From: Luteolibacter sp. Y139
GTDB taxonomy: Bacteria; Verrucomicrobiota; Verrucomicrobiia; Verrucomicrobiales; Akkermansiaceae
Length of the DNA: 64,000 bases
Assembly: GCF_038066715.1 (NCBI RefSeq)
Contig: NZ_JBBUKT010000002.1
Location: 496,001-560,000 of the forward strand
Direction: 5' to 3'
The position numbers and the translations under genes were made by a program. Numbering within the stretch: position 1 is the first letter of the stretch; each line of letters begins with the position of its first letter. This document shows, piece after piece, positions 54,242-64,000 of the stretch. Under the pieces are notes generated by a model. That model was not told where the DNA came from. It was given only the letters and a program-made list of their open reading frames with translations, and did not search any database.

Positions 54242-56473
54242 TTAGTGAGAGCGCGCCGGAGGCTTCTTGCGCGGTTTGACCACGGTGCCTTCAGCATCGG
54301 CCTTGCGGGTGATGGTGGGTTTCGGGGTGATGGGTTGAGTGGCGTTGGGGTTTTCGGGGACGATGCCCGACGCGGCGGCGGCCTCGGCGGATTCATCACC
54401 GGTGTCGCCGTCGTTCTGAGTGAGATCAATCGCTTCGAGGACATCCGCGGGCAGGGCGATCTCTTCGATCGGTTCGAGCTTGCCCGCGACCGGATCCAGA
54501 GGATGGAGCGGCAGCCTCATCCCTTCATCGCGGGCGAGCAGACCGCGCAGGATAAGATGCACCAGCGGCCCGCAAACCTTGCCGCCGGACTTCCCGTCGT
54601 GAACAAAGACAACCACGGCGTAGCGCGGCTCGTTGTAAGGCGCGAAGGCCATGGTCCACGAATTGTGGCGCTGGTAGGGCTTGCCATCCACGATGGCGGT
54701 TTCTGCCTGGGCGGTGCCGGTTTTGGCAGCGACCTCGTAGCCGGGGAGTTTCACACCATCGACTTCGTAAGGCGGAATCTTCACTCGTCCGGCGGTGCCG
54801 CCCTGCTCGTTGACCGCCTTCCACATGCCGAGATGGATGAGGTCGATGTCGGACTTCTTCACGCCTTCCTTGAGCAGGTCCACCTTCAGGCGAGGCTCAT
54901 CCTTGACGATGGTTACCATCTTTTCGCCTTCGCGTCGTTCGGCCTTCTTGATCAGCCGCGGCTGATAGTAGCGACCGCCGTTGGCGACGCAGGAGATCAT
55001 CGCGCAAAGCTGCAAGGGCGTGGCCATCGAGTTCCCCTGGCCGATGGCGGCGAAACCCATGTTGATCGGAGTCGAGCGTTCGTTCGGGTTCCTGCGCAGC
55101 CATTCGCGGCTGCCGATGACCGTGCCGGTTTGCTCGCCGGGAAGGGGAATGCCGGTTTTTTCGCCGAAGCCGAGCATGCGGAAACCGTCCGGCATCCCCG
55201 GGGCTCCGATGGCATTCGCGAGCTGCATGAAGTAGGGGTTGCATGATTGCTGGATCGCCTTCGGAAGGGTGAGGGGGCCGTGGCTGCCGCCTTTCTGCTT
55301 CTCAATCCAGCAGCGGACACGCTGGGTGCCGTAATTGACCCCGCCGCTGCAGTTGAAAACCCGGGTCGCGAGGCCACGCGTGGCTCCGACCAGAGCCGTG
55401 GGAATCTTGAAGGTGGAGCCCGGGGCAAACGCGTTGATGTTGCGGTCCATCCACGGGTGGAGCGGATTGCTGTCGTATTCCTTGGCCTTCGCCTCGGAAA
55501 TACTAGGGATGTAGTCGTTCGGATCGTAGTCCGGGATCGAGGCCATCGCCAGGATCTCTCCAGTGCGCACGTCCATCACGATGCCGGATGCATCGCCCGC
55601 GCGGCGGATGACATTCGAAACGAGATACTGGGCCTCGGCATCGATGGTCAGCGTGACCTCCGCGCCGACACCTGGGTCCAGCACATCGTAGGCACCTTCA
55701 CCGAGGATCTTGCCCTTCTCGTTCTTTACGATCTTCTTCCATCCCTCGGTGCCACGCAGCATGTCATCGAGGGTGGCCTCAACGCCGGCAATGCCCGCAT
55801 CGTCGCCGATGTACTGATAGCCATACTCGCGCCGCGCGGCCTCGGGGATGGTGCCCTTCGACCACTGGCGAAGGTAGCCCAGGGCATGGCAGGACAAGGC
55901 CTTGTAGGGATACTCGCGCAGGGGGCGGACATTGAGATAGACGCCGGGGATATCGAGCGAGTGCTCTGCGAACTTGGCAAAGTCGTCGTAAGTGACGTCC
56001 GTGGTGTAAACAAAGGGCACGAGGCCGCCGTGTGTCTTGTAGTGGACCCGCATCGCGTCGGCATTGAAATCCCGGGCCAGACCGAGATCGGCGAGCGGGC
56101 CGATGACCCTCTCCTTCACGATTTCGACGATGTCGGTCACCTTGACCGAGCGCGGCATGCCCTTCTCATCTCCGATGTCATTCTTGGTCGCCTCCTCCCG
56201 CTGGAGGCGGTAGGCCTGATGGATTTCCTCGAGATTGAAGGATACCTCGAACTGCCGCTTGTTGCGGGCAAGCACGATGCCGTTCCGGTCCTTGATTTCC
56301 CCGCGGATTCCCGGTTCGCGGACCGTGATCTGGCGGTTGCCCGGAATCTGGTCCTTGAAAGCCTTTTGCTCGATGATCTGGAACTCATACAGCCGCGACA
56401 ATAGCACCCCGAAGCCAAACAGCACGAGGGCGGTCAGGATGTAAACGCGAAGCCGGTAGCGGGGTTCGATCAT
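54242..56473 (-). CDS. mrdA: Penicillin-binding protein 2 (elongasome transpeptidase)
   Basis: 743 residues, longer than E. coli PBP2 because of a charged, Pro-rich C-terminal tail of about 90 residues. One N-terminal helix (YRLRVYILTALVLFGFGVLLSRLYEFQII), the dimerisation/pedestal domain (GNRQITVREPGIRGEIKDRNGIVLARN), then the transpeptidase with Ser353-x-x-Lys in FAPGSTFKIP, the SxN motif SCN in QSCNPYFMQLA and KTGT in VAAKTGTAQ. Crosslinks peptidoglycan in side-wall growth with MreBCD. Four bases after mreD stop, so co-transcribed. Confidence 0.95.
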   Translation of the reverse strand: MIEPRYRLRVYILTALVLFGFGVLLSRLYEFQIIEQKAFKDQIPGNRQITVREPGIRGEIKDRNGIVLARNKRQFEVSFNLEEIHQAYRLQREEATKNDIGDEKGMPRSVKVTDIVEIVKERVIGPLADLGLARDFNADAMRVHYKTHGGLVPFVYTTDVTYDDFAKFAEHSLDIPGVYLNVRPLREYPYKALSCHALGYLRQWSKGTIPEAARREYGYQYIGDDAGIAGVEATLDDMLRGTEGWKKIVKNEKGKILGEGAYDVLDPGVGAEVTLTIDAEAQYLVSNVIRRAGDASGIVMDVRTGEILAMASIPDYDPNDYIPSISEAKAKEYDSNPLHPWMDRNINAFAPGSTFKIPTALVGATRGLATRVFNCSGGVNYGTQRVRCWIEKQKGGSHGPLTLPKAIQQSCNPYFMQLANAIGAPGMPDGFRMLGFGEKTGIPLPGEQTGTVIGSREWLRRNPNERSTPINMGFAAIGQGNSMATPLQLCAMISCVANGGRYYQPRLIKKAERREGEKMVTIVKDEPRLKVDLLKEGVKKSDIDLIHLGMWKAVNEQGGTAGRVKIPPYEVDGVKLPGYEVAAKTGTAQAETAIVDGKPYQRHNSWTMAFAPYNEPRYAVVVFVHDGKSGGKVCGPLVHLILRGLLARDEGMRLPLHPLDPVAGKLEPIEEIALPADVLEAIDLTQNDGDTGDESAEAAAASGIVPENPNATQPITPKPTITRKADAEGTVVKPRKKPPARSH

Positions 56474-56477
56474 GGTG

Positions 56478-57077
56478 TCACGCGATGGAGCGGTAGCGGG
56501 ACCGTTGCTTTTTCTTCAATCCTTCAAAGCGGATCTCGTGGCCGAATTTCCCGGCAATGGAGAACAAAACCCAGAACACCAGCGGCGAGAACAGCATGGT
56601 GAGGGTGGAGGTGGCGGCGATCTGGAATAGCGTGGCTTCCGTGAAAACGAAGCCGCCGCGGATGAAATTGATGATGAGATATTCCGCGGTCAGATAGACG
56701 AAGATGGAGATTCCGACGAGTGCGGTGGAGAACTGCCACTTGCCCTCGCGGAAGAGCGGTTGGATGCCCTGCATCAGATACCCGATCACCCCATAGAGCA
56801 GGATCGAGTAGCCGAAGCGGAGGGGCTCCACGTGATACCGGTAGATCTCCGGATCGCCACCGGGTGGCCCCAGCGCACACTGGGCATCCCAGAGGAAGCC
56901 ACAGGTGAATGCCAACGCCAGCATGACCGGGGGGCCGACCGTCACCGACGCACAAAGGAAGACCAGCGTCACCAGCAGCAGCCGTGCATTGTAGAGTCCC
57001 GTCAGCGCCGGAATGAATTGCTGCGCGGCGAGCGCCAGCAGGACGAGGACGAACAGGCTCAAGGCGTAGCGGATCAC
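56478..57077 (-). CDS. mreD: Rod shape-determining protein MreD (probable)
   Basis: 199 residues with about five hydrophobic helices (for example YALSLFVLVLLALAAQQFIP, LLLVTLVFLCASVTVGPPVMLALAFTCGFLWDA, YSILLYGVIGYLMQGI). MreD sequences are poorly conserved, so the call leans on size, helix layout, and position between mreC and mrdA. The start overlaps the mreC stop by 4 bases. The protein ends with a basic tail (GLKKKQRSRYRS). It links MreC and the Rod transpeptidase in the inner membrane. Confidence 0.85.
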   Translation of the reverse strand: MIRYALSLFVLVLLALAAQQFIPALTGLYNARLLLVTLVFLCASVTVGPPVMLALAFTCGFLWDAQCALGPPGGDPEIYRYHVEPLRFGYSILLYGVIGYLMQGIQPLFREGKWQFSTALVGISIFVYLTAEYLIINFIRGGFVFTEATLFQIAATSTLTMLFSPLVFWVLFSIAGKFGHEIRFEGLKKKQRSRYRSIA

Positions 57078-57883
57078 GGGGTCACGGCAGGCAAAAGGAA
57101 TACCGTGCTCAGATCCGTGAAATCAACTGACGGACGGACCAAAGCCTCGGAGTCGAGCGGTCCGGGAATGACCGACTCGATGGTGCCCACCAGGATGTTC
57201 GCGGGGAAAAGCCCGCCGCGCCCGGTGGTGTAAACTTTCGTGCCCGGGCTGAGCCGGGAATTTCGGGAAAGGAATCGCAGGCGGAGCCGCGGCCCGCCCT
57301 CGTATTGGCCACGCTGGCCGCTGAGGATGCCCTTTTCGACGGTGCCCTCGACCTGCACGGAAACCTGGCATGCCTCGTCCGTCAGCAGGATCACCGACGA
57401 GACTCCGGTCTTGCCAACCCGGTCCACCTTGCCGACGAGACCGCCATTGGCGACCACCGGCTGGTGAAGGGCGACTCCGCTCTCTTCGCCACGGTCGATG
57501 TCCACCGTCTGCCACCAGGTCGTGGGCTGGCGGCGGATCACGTGGGCGGCGGTGGCCTTGAAATCCATGCGCTTCTGGAATTCCAGGTCGCGACGCAGCC
57601 GGGCGTTTTCTTCTTCCAGATCCTGGGCGTGGGACTCGATCAGGCGCAGCCGGTCATACTCGCTGCTCATGGTCTCGAGTTTGGCCTCCAGCTCTTTCGA
57701 GTGGTGCACCTCGTCGACGAAGCTGCGGGCCTTGACCTCCATCGAGGAGCCGGCGCTTAGGAAGGGAGTCAGCCACTGATAGTAGGTGGCTTGGATTTCC
57801 CTGACGGCGCGCTCGCTCCGGGTCAGGGCCCACACGGCCCCGGCCAGAAAGAGAAGGAATGCGAGGAGATTGAGCGGCCTCAT
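57074..57883 (-). CDS. mreC: Rod shape-determining protein MreC
   Basis: 269 residues. One N-terminal helix (MRPLNLLAFLLFLAGAVWALT), a coiled coil of about 45 residues (HHSKELEAKLETMSSEYDRLRLIESHAQDLEEENARLRRDLEFQ), then the two beta-barrel domains with GEESGVALHQPVVANGGLVGKV and VILLTDEACQVSVQVEGT, the usual MreC periplasmic core. It scaffolds the elongasome outside the membrane. Located between mreB (26-bp gap) and mreD (overlap). Confidence 0.95.
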   Translation of the reverse strand: MRPLNLLAFLLFLAGAVWALTRSERAVREIQATYYQWLTPFLSAGSSMEVKARSFVDEVHHSKELEAKLETMSSEYDRLRLIESHAQDLEEENARLRRDLEFQKRMDFKATAAHVIRRQPTTWWQTVDIDRGEESGVALHQPVVANGGLVGKVDRVGKTGVSSVILLTDEACQVSVQVEGTVEKGILSGQRGQYEGGPRLRLRFLSRNSRLSPGTKVYTTGRGGLFPANILVGTIESVIPGPLDSEALVRPSVDFTDLSTVFLLPAVTP

Positions 57884-57909
57884 GGCGAGGAGCGCTTGGC
57901 GTCAGCCGG

Positions 57910-58941
<1,032 letters not shown>

Positions 58942-59126
58942 TCTGATGGTGAAAGGATTGGAAAAGGAAAATGACGGTCGTCAGAAGCCCCGGCGCGGTA
59001 CCGTCCGCCGATTGCAAGGGTTCAAAAATTCGCCCTCCCCGACTATTCGGGAAGGCGGCGGACTATGGCGATCTGCACCCCGTGGGGTCAAGCGGGAATC
59101 CCTTGTCCTACAAAGAGCGACGGCGG

Positions 59127-59163
59127 CAAAAAGAAACCGGGAATCGCGCGTGGCGATCCCCGG
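59127..59163 (-). terminator. Intrinsic terminator of the LamG/TSP3 gene
   Basis: CCGGGAATCGC (59137-59147) and GCGATCCCCGG (59153-59163) form an 11-bp stem with one mismatch. On the minus strand it is followed by a T-rich run (complement of 59127-59136), so it ends the transcript of the gene that stops at 59192. The remaining gap down to mreB (to 58942) shows no gene. Confidence 0.8.
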
Positions 59164-59191
59164 CATGTGAATAACCCGGCTGCTCCCGAAA

Positions 59192-62104
59192 TCAGGGGTT
59201 GAGCTTGATCCGGTAGAAGGCCTTGCCGGCCGGCGGGGAGGGGTCGGTGAAGCTGGCCGTGCCGGCGGTACCGGCGAAGGCCGCATTCAGCACGGACCAG
59301 GATCCGGAGCCGAGGTTGGTGCTCCTTTCGATGGTGAAGGTCACTCCGGTGACGCTCGGCCACTGGATCTGATGGCCGGTGCCGATGGTGGCCGCGAAGC
59401 GGGAGGTGCCGGTGTTCGGTGTCAGGCCGAGGCGATACTCGGTCAGGTTGTCGGAGCCATCGTGATCGAAGTCGCCATCCGCCGCCTGGCTCAGGTCTCC
59501 GAACCAGGTGGTTTCCCAGGCGTCAGGCAATTGATCGCTATCGGTGTCACCAGCGCCACCGGTGAAGAAGAACTGACCGGGAGTGCGGGCGATGTCGCTG
59601 ATGCGGACTTCATCGATCACGCCAGCGAAGCCATCGGTGGAACCAGGGCCGGTGGGGTCACCCTTGCCCTCATTCCCGATCGTGAAATCCGGAGCGGCAC
59701 TGATGAGGTCACTCGTCATCTGACCGGAGAACACTTCATTGGCCTGCGTGCGCGATGGATCGAGCAGCGTCCAATAGAGCTTCAAGTTGTCCGGCGTTGC
59801 TTCGCTGCCATTGTAGCTGACGGCGACGTGATACCAACTGCCTTGGACGATGGCGTCCGGATCACCACTCGTCGGCAGCGGCGCTGAGAGCGATTGGGTG
59901 CCGATAGCTCCGTGGATGTTGATGAATTCCAAGCGCGGCGTGGTGCCGCCCGTGTTCCCCGGTCCATTGATCGGAACGAGACGGAATTGCCAGATGCGAC
60001 TGGCGCTGGCATCCGACTCGCCAGTCACGATCTGCATCGCGTTTGTGGGAGAAGTGGCGGCCGCGGGATTGAAGTCGATCCTGACGATGGCTTCGTAGGT
60101 GAATGCTCCATCCGCACCTGCATAGCTCATGGTGGTATCGTCTTCCGGGCCATTCACCAAAGGCTTCGCAGAGAGTGCACCACCCGAGGCGGAGCCGCGT
60201 CCGAGTGATGTATCGAGGCCCGTGGAGAAGCCGGCAAGCGAAGGTGTCCAAAGCCTGCCGTTCCCATTGAGGGCACCCATCGTGACGGGATTGCTGCCCA
60301 CATCCATTGCCGGTTGATCCACCTCATCGAGATGCCAGAGGTGAAGGGTATGGCTATCCGCTGCATAGGGTTGAAACGCTCCGGAGTTGTCCAGGATGCC
60401 GTCGCCGTCGATGTCGCCGGGCTTGGAAGCCGCTGAGTTGGGATCCGAGCCTGCATTCTGCTCCTGCAGATTGTTCGCGGTATCGCCGTCTGGATTACCG
60501 GTAGCATCCTCGTCGAGACCATTGAAGTTGGCGATCTCCCACGAGTCGATCAATCCATCGGTGTCGAGGTCGGTTGGCTTTTCCGCAGTGGTTGGATTGG
60601 TGCCTGCGGTCTCTTCCTGCTCGTTGGTATAGCCGTCGCCGTCCGGGTCGCCGGAGCCATCCTGTCTTGCCAGCAGGGTGGTCCTGTTGTCGCCATTGAC
60701 GTGGAAGTAGAGGACTTCCCAGCCGTCTACCAGGCCGTCCGCATCGCCGTCGGGTGAGGAGAGTTGATCGAGAGGATTGGTACCGGCGGTGTATTCTTCG
60801 GCGTTGGTGTAGAGATCCTGATCGGGATCCTGGGAGGCGGTGAAACTCAGGTCGCCCAGGAAGTTGAATTCCCAGCCGTCGCTCAAGCCGTCGGTGTCGC
60901 TGTCCGGGAAGCTGGTGCTGCTGTTGGGATCAGTGCCCGCTGTTTCCTCGTCGTTATTGGTGGCGAAGTCGTGGTCGGGATCACCGTCACCGGATTGGTT
61001 GAGATTGCCGAAGTGCGCGATCTCCCAGGAGTCTGCCAAGCCGTCGGCATCGGTCTCACCCGGGATGGACTCGGAGTTGTTAGGATTGGAGCCGGCGGTT
61101 TGCTCCGCGAGGTTGTTGAATCCATCGCCGTCGAAATCACCCGATCCGTTCTGGGTGAGATCGCCGAAGTAGGTGACCTCCCATCCGTCCTGGAGGTTGT
61201 CGTTGTCCGTGTCCCCTTCGTTGAAGAAAATGAACTGGCTCGGCGTTCGTGCGACCTTGCTGATGCGCACCTCGTCGAGAAGACCGCCCAGCGGCTCGCC
61301 TCCCAGCCCGCCGGTGCTGCGGCCTTCATTTCCCAGCACCAGGATGGCATCGTCGGCGAGCTCCACGGTTTCCACCGTATTGGTCCCGATCTCATTGGTC
61401 GTGGTGGACGAGGGCGCGACACGGGTCCAGTAGAAGCGGAGCGTGGTGCCATCGTAAGTCAACGCGACATGGAACCATTCATTCGCGACGAAGGCGTGGG
61501 CTCCAGTGGTGGGGATCGGGATGATCGCCGCGGCGGGGGTAGTGCCGATGGCGTTGAACTCGAGATTGCCGGTGGTATTGATGCGGAACTGGAAGCCGCG
61601 ATCGGCTGCGGCGCCGTTGGTGTCGGTGCAGATGATCTCGCGGTTCGCGCCGGTAATGGATGAGACGTTGACCATCGCTTCCAAGGTGAAGGCATTGCCA
61701 ACGCCGTAGATGGTGGAATGGCCCGTCATTTGATCAGGGCCCACCGGCGCACTGTCGCCGGGGCGGAAGGCTCCGTTTCCATCCGCGTCGACGCCGAGAC
61801 AGGCGTCGCTGAAAAGGCTCGCGGCATTGCCGAATCCAGTGAAGCCGGTGCTGCCGAGCACGGTGGTGATCAGCGCCTGGTCGACGGTGTCGCCGGCATA
61901 CGGATTGCCATCGATCGAGAGGGCTGCCCGACCGGTGGAACCGGCATTGGCGGCGGAACTCGTTCCCGACGCCTCGCTGAAATGATAGAGATAGGTGGTA
62001 TCGGCATCAGCTGACGTGTAGGGGGCCACTCCCGCTTGTGCGGCGGGGAGAAGCAGCCCTGAGACAAGCAGCGCACCGACGAAGGGGTTCGTCTGGATTT
62101 TCAT
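59192..62104 (-). CDS. Secreted protein with two LamG domains and TSP3-like calcium repeats
   Basis: 970 residues from the ATG at 62104 (MKIQTNPFVGALLVSGLLLPAAQAG, a signal peptide); the longer frame to 62224 adds nothing typical. First LamG-type jelly-roll about 25-300 (YLYHFSEASG; EWFHVALTYDG; GLLDEVRISKVARTPSQF). Then five to six repeats of about 55-60 residues built on DTDxDGLxDxWE..FGdL..DPDxDGxxNxxEExAGTnP, i.e. Ca-binding TSP3-like loops. A second LamG domain follows (LHLWHLDEV; VIDEVRISDIARTPGQF), one more TSP3 unit, and a terminal module ending KAFYRIKLNP. Typical of verrucomicrobial surface proteins, probably glycan-binding. Divergent from another LamG gene. Confidence 0.85.
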   Translation of the reverse strand: MKIQTNPFVGALLVSGLLLPAAQAGVAPYTSADADTTYLYHFSEASGTSSAANAGSTGRAALSIDGNPYAGDTVDQALITTVLGSTGFTGFGNAASLFSDACLGVDADGNGAFRPGDSAPVGPDQMTGHSTIYGVGNAFTLEAMVNVSSITGANREIICTDTNGAAADRGFQFRINTTGNLEFNAIGTTPAAAIIPIPTTGAHAFVANEWFHVALTYDGTTLRFYWTRVAPSSTTTNEIGTNTVETVELADDAILVLGNEGRSTGGLGGEPLGGLLDEVRISKVARTPSQFIFFNEGDTDNDNLQDGWEVTYFGDLTQNGSGDFDGDGFNNLAEQTAGSNPNNSESIPGETDADGLADSWEIAHFGNLNQSGDGDPDHDFATNNDEETAGTDPNSSTSFPDSDTDGLSDGWEFNFLGDLSFTASQDPDQDLYTNAEEYTAGTNPLDQLSSPDGDADGLVDGWEVLYFHVNGDNRTTLLARQDGSGDPDGDGYTNEQEETAGTNPTTAEKPTDLDTDGLIDSWEIANFNGLDEDATGNPDGDTANNLQEQNAGSDPNSAASKPGDIDGDGILDNSGAFQPYAADSHTLHLWHLDEVDQPAMDVGSNPVTMGALNGNGRLWTPSLAGFSTGLDTSLGRGSASGGALSAKPLVNGPEDDTTMSYAGADGAFTYEAIVRIDFNPAAATSPTNAMQIVTGESDASASRIWQFRLVPINGPGNTGGTTPRLEFINIHGAIGTQSLSAPLPTSGDPDAIVQGSWYHVAVSYNGSEATPDNLKLYWTLLDPSRTQANEVFSGQMTSDLISAAPDFTIGNEGKGDPTGPGSTDGFAGVIDEVRISDIARTPGQFFFTGGAGDTDSDQLPDAWETTWFGDLSQAADGDFDHDGSDNLTEYRLGLTPNTGTSRFAATIGTGHQIQWPSVTGVTFTIERSTNLGSGSWSVLNAAFAGTAGTASFTDPSPPAGKAFYRIKLNP

Positions 62105-62359
62105 TTCTCGTGAATCTTGGGTCTGGGTTTGGGGTCGGGAGACGCCGCCGGGAACAACGGTGCGTCTGCGGGATTCAAGGAATCCGATCAATCCAGCTAG
62201 GCCCGCATTTTCGCTTGTTTTCAATGAGATGCGGCTCCGTCACACCAATATGGGACGATGCGTAACACATTCGTGTGATGGCCCCTGTGGCTGCTTGCGT
62301 CCCCCTGCGATTCCCTCTTGAAAGCGTTCCCCAACTATCCACGGATAGAGGGCAAACCC

Positions 62360-64000
62360 ATGCATTCACACGCTCCGACCCAAGCAGTTCGCGGCTGGCG
62401 GCCACGCCAGCTGTCGCGGTGGGTCGCGTGGGTTTGCCTGCTTGCTCTAACAGGAGCTCTGCTGGCGGCGGAACCTAAGGTCGAACCCTATGAAGTGGAC
62501 AGCAACACCATTCACTTGTGGCATCTCGATGAGCAGGGACCTCCATTCAAGGATGCGGTCAATGATGGGAGCGATCTGCGAGGTATGCACAACGGAGCGG
62601 CTGCTGGGGAGCCCGGCTTGCTAGGACTGGGACGCTCGATTTCATTCCATCATGATGCCGGAGGAACACCGGGTGAACCCTCGCTCGCAGGCGCGATCGT
62701 AACGGTGGCCCCTGTTCTCGCGAATGGCAGCGAGGACAATGCACCGGAGGGCTTCCGTTTTCAGGGTGAGAAGGGGGCATTCACCTTCGAGGCGATGCTG
62801 AAGTTCGATGAACTGCCGTCCCAAGCCCGGTCCATCGCGCTTGCCATCATCACGATGGACGGTGAACAGAGCGACCGGATCTTCAGCTTCCGTGTGGAGC
62901 GGGAGGGCTTCCTTTCCTTCACTCCTCTTCCCAACAGCGGCGCAGAGGGCGGCGCCATCGCGTCGATTCCAGTGCGCGGTCCGCACGCGATCAATACCAA
63001 GGACTGGTTCCATGTGGCCGTGTGTTACGACGGTCGGCCGGGAGTGCCGGGCTCCCTGCAGCTCTATTGGACACGGCTGGATGCTCCGCGCGAGTCAGCC
63101 AATCGGATCGGTCTCGGCATGCTTTCGCACAAGCTGGCCACAACGACGGGCGACTTCGCGATCGGCAACGAAGCGCGGAACCACCTTCCCGGGAATGCCG
63201 AGGCGGAGCCTTTCCCCGGGCTGATCGATGAAGTGCGGGTGAGTTCGGTGGCGAGGCATCCCACCGACTTCTGTTTCGTTTCTCCCGGGAAGCGCGGATC
63301 AGACTATGCCATCCCTCCAAAGGAAGCGAACGCACGTGGCGGCACCTTTCAACTGGGCTTCACCGGCGTGACGGTGGACGGCGAAGCAATCCAAGCAATT
63401 CCACCGGCAGGCACGCCACTGAGTCTCAGCCCGGGCCTGCACCGGATGGAGTTCGAGATCGGGGCAGGGTCGAATTTCGTCGGTCGTCCTGTGCAACTGC
63501 GCTGCCAACTCGGTGGATTCGACGAACACTGGCAGGAGAGCGTGCTGGGAATGAGCCTGACCTTCGAATTTTTGGATGCAGCCTCGAAGCCACTTTCCCA
63601 AGCCCAGTTCAACATGACGGGAAGCAGCCCCGGATGGGGGACGGGATTGGGCGACTCGAACACCACGATCAGGCGCGGAGCGCTCTACTCACCGGAGGAC
63701 GCGAGATTCCTGCGCGTCACGCTCAGTTCCGGAGCGCAGGACACCAGCGGCAGCTTGTGCCTCGATAACCTCGATATCCATCTCCCTGAGAGTCCGGAAA
63801 AACCGCTATGGGCCAACGGCCGGTTTGAAATCGGCTCGGACGTGCTTTCGCCGATGCGGGCTCCCACGGGCTGGTCGCGCGGTGGGGAAGAACCAGCCAT
63901 CGCCCTGGTTTCTAACAAGGATGGCTCTGCCATGCTGAGCCTCATCGATGGCGACCAGTCGATGGGTGGAAAGTGGACGGCCACCCAGGCACTTGATCCG
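62360..64000 (+). CDS. LamG plus triple-tyrosine-like sensor protein, 3' end outside window
   Basis: The frame from the ATG at 62360 is open to the last base (547 codons). An N-terminal helix (WVAWVCLLALTGALLAAE) serves as signal peptide or anchor. A LamG domain spans about 45-310 (TIHLWHLDEQG; DWFHVAVCYDG; GNEARNHLPG; GLIDEVRVSSVARHP), closely related to that of the divergent neighbour. Then GLHRMEFEIGAGSNFVGRPV and LRCQLGGFDEHWQ, which resemble the Y_Y_Y (triple tyrosine) domain next to sensor kinases, followed by a carbohydrate-binding-like strand region (WANGRFEIGSDVLSPM). Verrucomicrobial proteins with this order often continue into a histidine kinase; that part would be beyond the window and is inferred. 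Confidence 0.78.
   Translation, partial: MHSHAPTQAVRGWRPRQLSRWVAWVCLLALTGALLAAEPKVEPYEVDSNTIHLWHLDEQGPPFKDAVNDGSDLRGMHNGAAAGEPGLLGLGRSISFHHDAGGTPGEPSLAGAIVTVAPVLANGSEDNAPEGFRFQGEKGAFTFEAMLKFDELPSQARSIALAIITMDGEQSDRIFSFRVEREGFLSFTPLPNSGAEGGAIASIPVRGPHAINTKDWFHVAVCYDGRPGVPGSLQLYWTRLDAPRESANRIGLGMLSHKLATTTGDFAIGNEARNHLPGNAEAEPFPGLIDEVRVSSVARHPTDFCFVSPGKRGSDYAIPPKEANARGGTFQLGFTGVTVDGEAIQAIPPAGTPLSLSPGLHRMEFEIGAGSNFVGRPVQLRCQLGGFDEHWQESVLGMSLTFEFLDAASKPLSQAQFNMTGSSPGWGTGLGDSNTTIRRGALYSPEDARFLRVTLSSGAQDTSGSLCLDNLDIHLPESPEKPLWANGRFEIGSDVLSPMRAPTGWSRGGEEPAIALVSNKDGSAMLSLIDGDQSMGGKWTATQALDP

Noticed and set aside
59192-61260. Tandem DNA repeat array
   Set aside because: The period is only in the protein (TSP3-like units of 55-60 residues); DNA identity between units is low, so this is an old domain repeat, not a recent expansion.

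Overview
The window looks like a GC-rich (roughly 60-65% by eye) chromosome segment of a Gram-negative bacterium, most likely a member of the Verrucomicrobiota close to Luteolibacter/Haloferula. This is inferred from the mix of outer-membrane genes (Lnt, an LpxH-like domain, beta-barrels), large secreted LamG/thrombospondin-type-3 and autotransporter-repeat proteins, a GH75 chitosanase-like protein and a one-cytochrome SdhC. Most of it is housekeeping DNA packed in short operons on both strands. I saw no rRNA, tRNA, CRISPR array or insertion sequence.

Layout. 0-3 kb: 3' part of a GH75 gene, hemW, hemB. 3-7 kb: sdhA-sdhC without sdhB, a small membrane protein, an Opp-type ATPase. 7-18 kb: tex, a zinc-ribbon membrane protein, GNAT, mgtC-like, nadC-birA, scpA, AsmA-like, metF, an EF-hand protein. 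18-23 kb: outer-membrane barrel, secDF-yajC-tgt. 23-26 kb: FAH-family hydrolase, purH, SRPBCC.

26-35 kb is the first accessory island, all on the minus strand: a CHASE-type hybrid histidine kinase and an NtrC-type regulator (ATGA overlap), an outer-membrane barrel, an isochorismatase-fold hydrolase, an NCS2 permease, a second hydrolase that closely resembles biuret hydrolase BiuH (Asp28/Lys134/Cys167), a cupin and an unknown protein. I read it as sensing, uptake and hydrolysis of biuret or a related ureido compound. A possible sigma-54 promoter and enhancer repeats lie before the barrel gene.

35-43 kb: pdxJ-acpS, mfd with a NADAR gene, a glycosyltransferase fused to an LpxH-like phosphoesterase, lnt.

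43-51 kb is the second accessory island: one polypeptide joining an MbnP-like domain to an MbnH/MauG-like di-haem peroxidase, divergent from an OmpR-type regulator, its kinase with a Gly/Pro-rich sensor insert, and a 1148-residue YHYH-domain/autotransporter-repeat protein. The 86-bp divergent gap holds a symmetric array of four 7-bp half-sites with 11-bp period. MbnP/MbnH homology points to copper homeostasis; the function here is inferred.

51-64 kb: pyrC, rng, then mrdA-mreD-mreC-mreB, a LamG/TSP3 secreted protein, and the start of a divergent LamG plus triple-tyrosine protein that runs off the right edge.

A window-wide signal is the 7-mer YCTAACA (reverse complement TGTTAGR). At least 27 CTAACA sites occur on both strands, 26 preceded by a pyrimidine. 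They occur in intergenic DNA and in different reading frames, and they account for many of the rare TTA, CTA and ACA codons.
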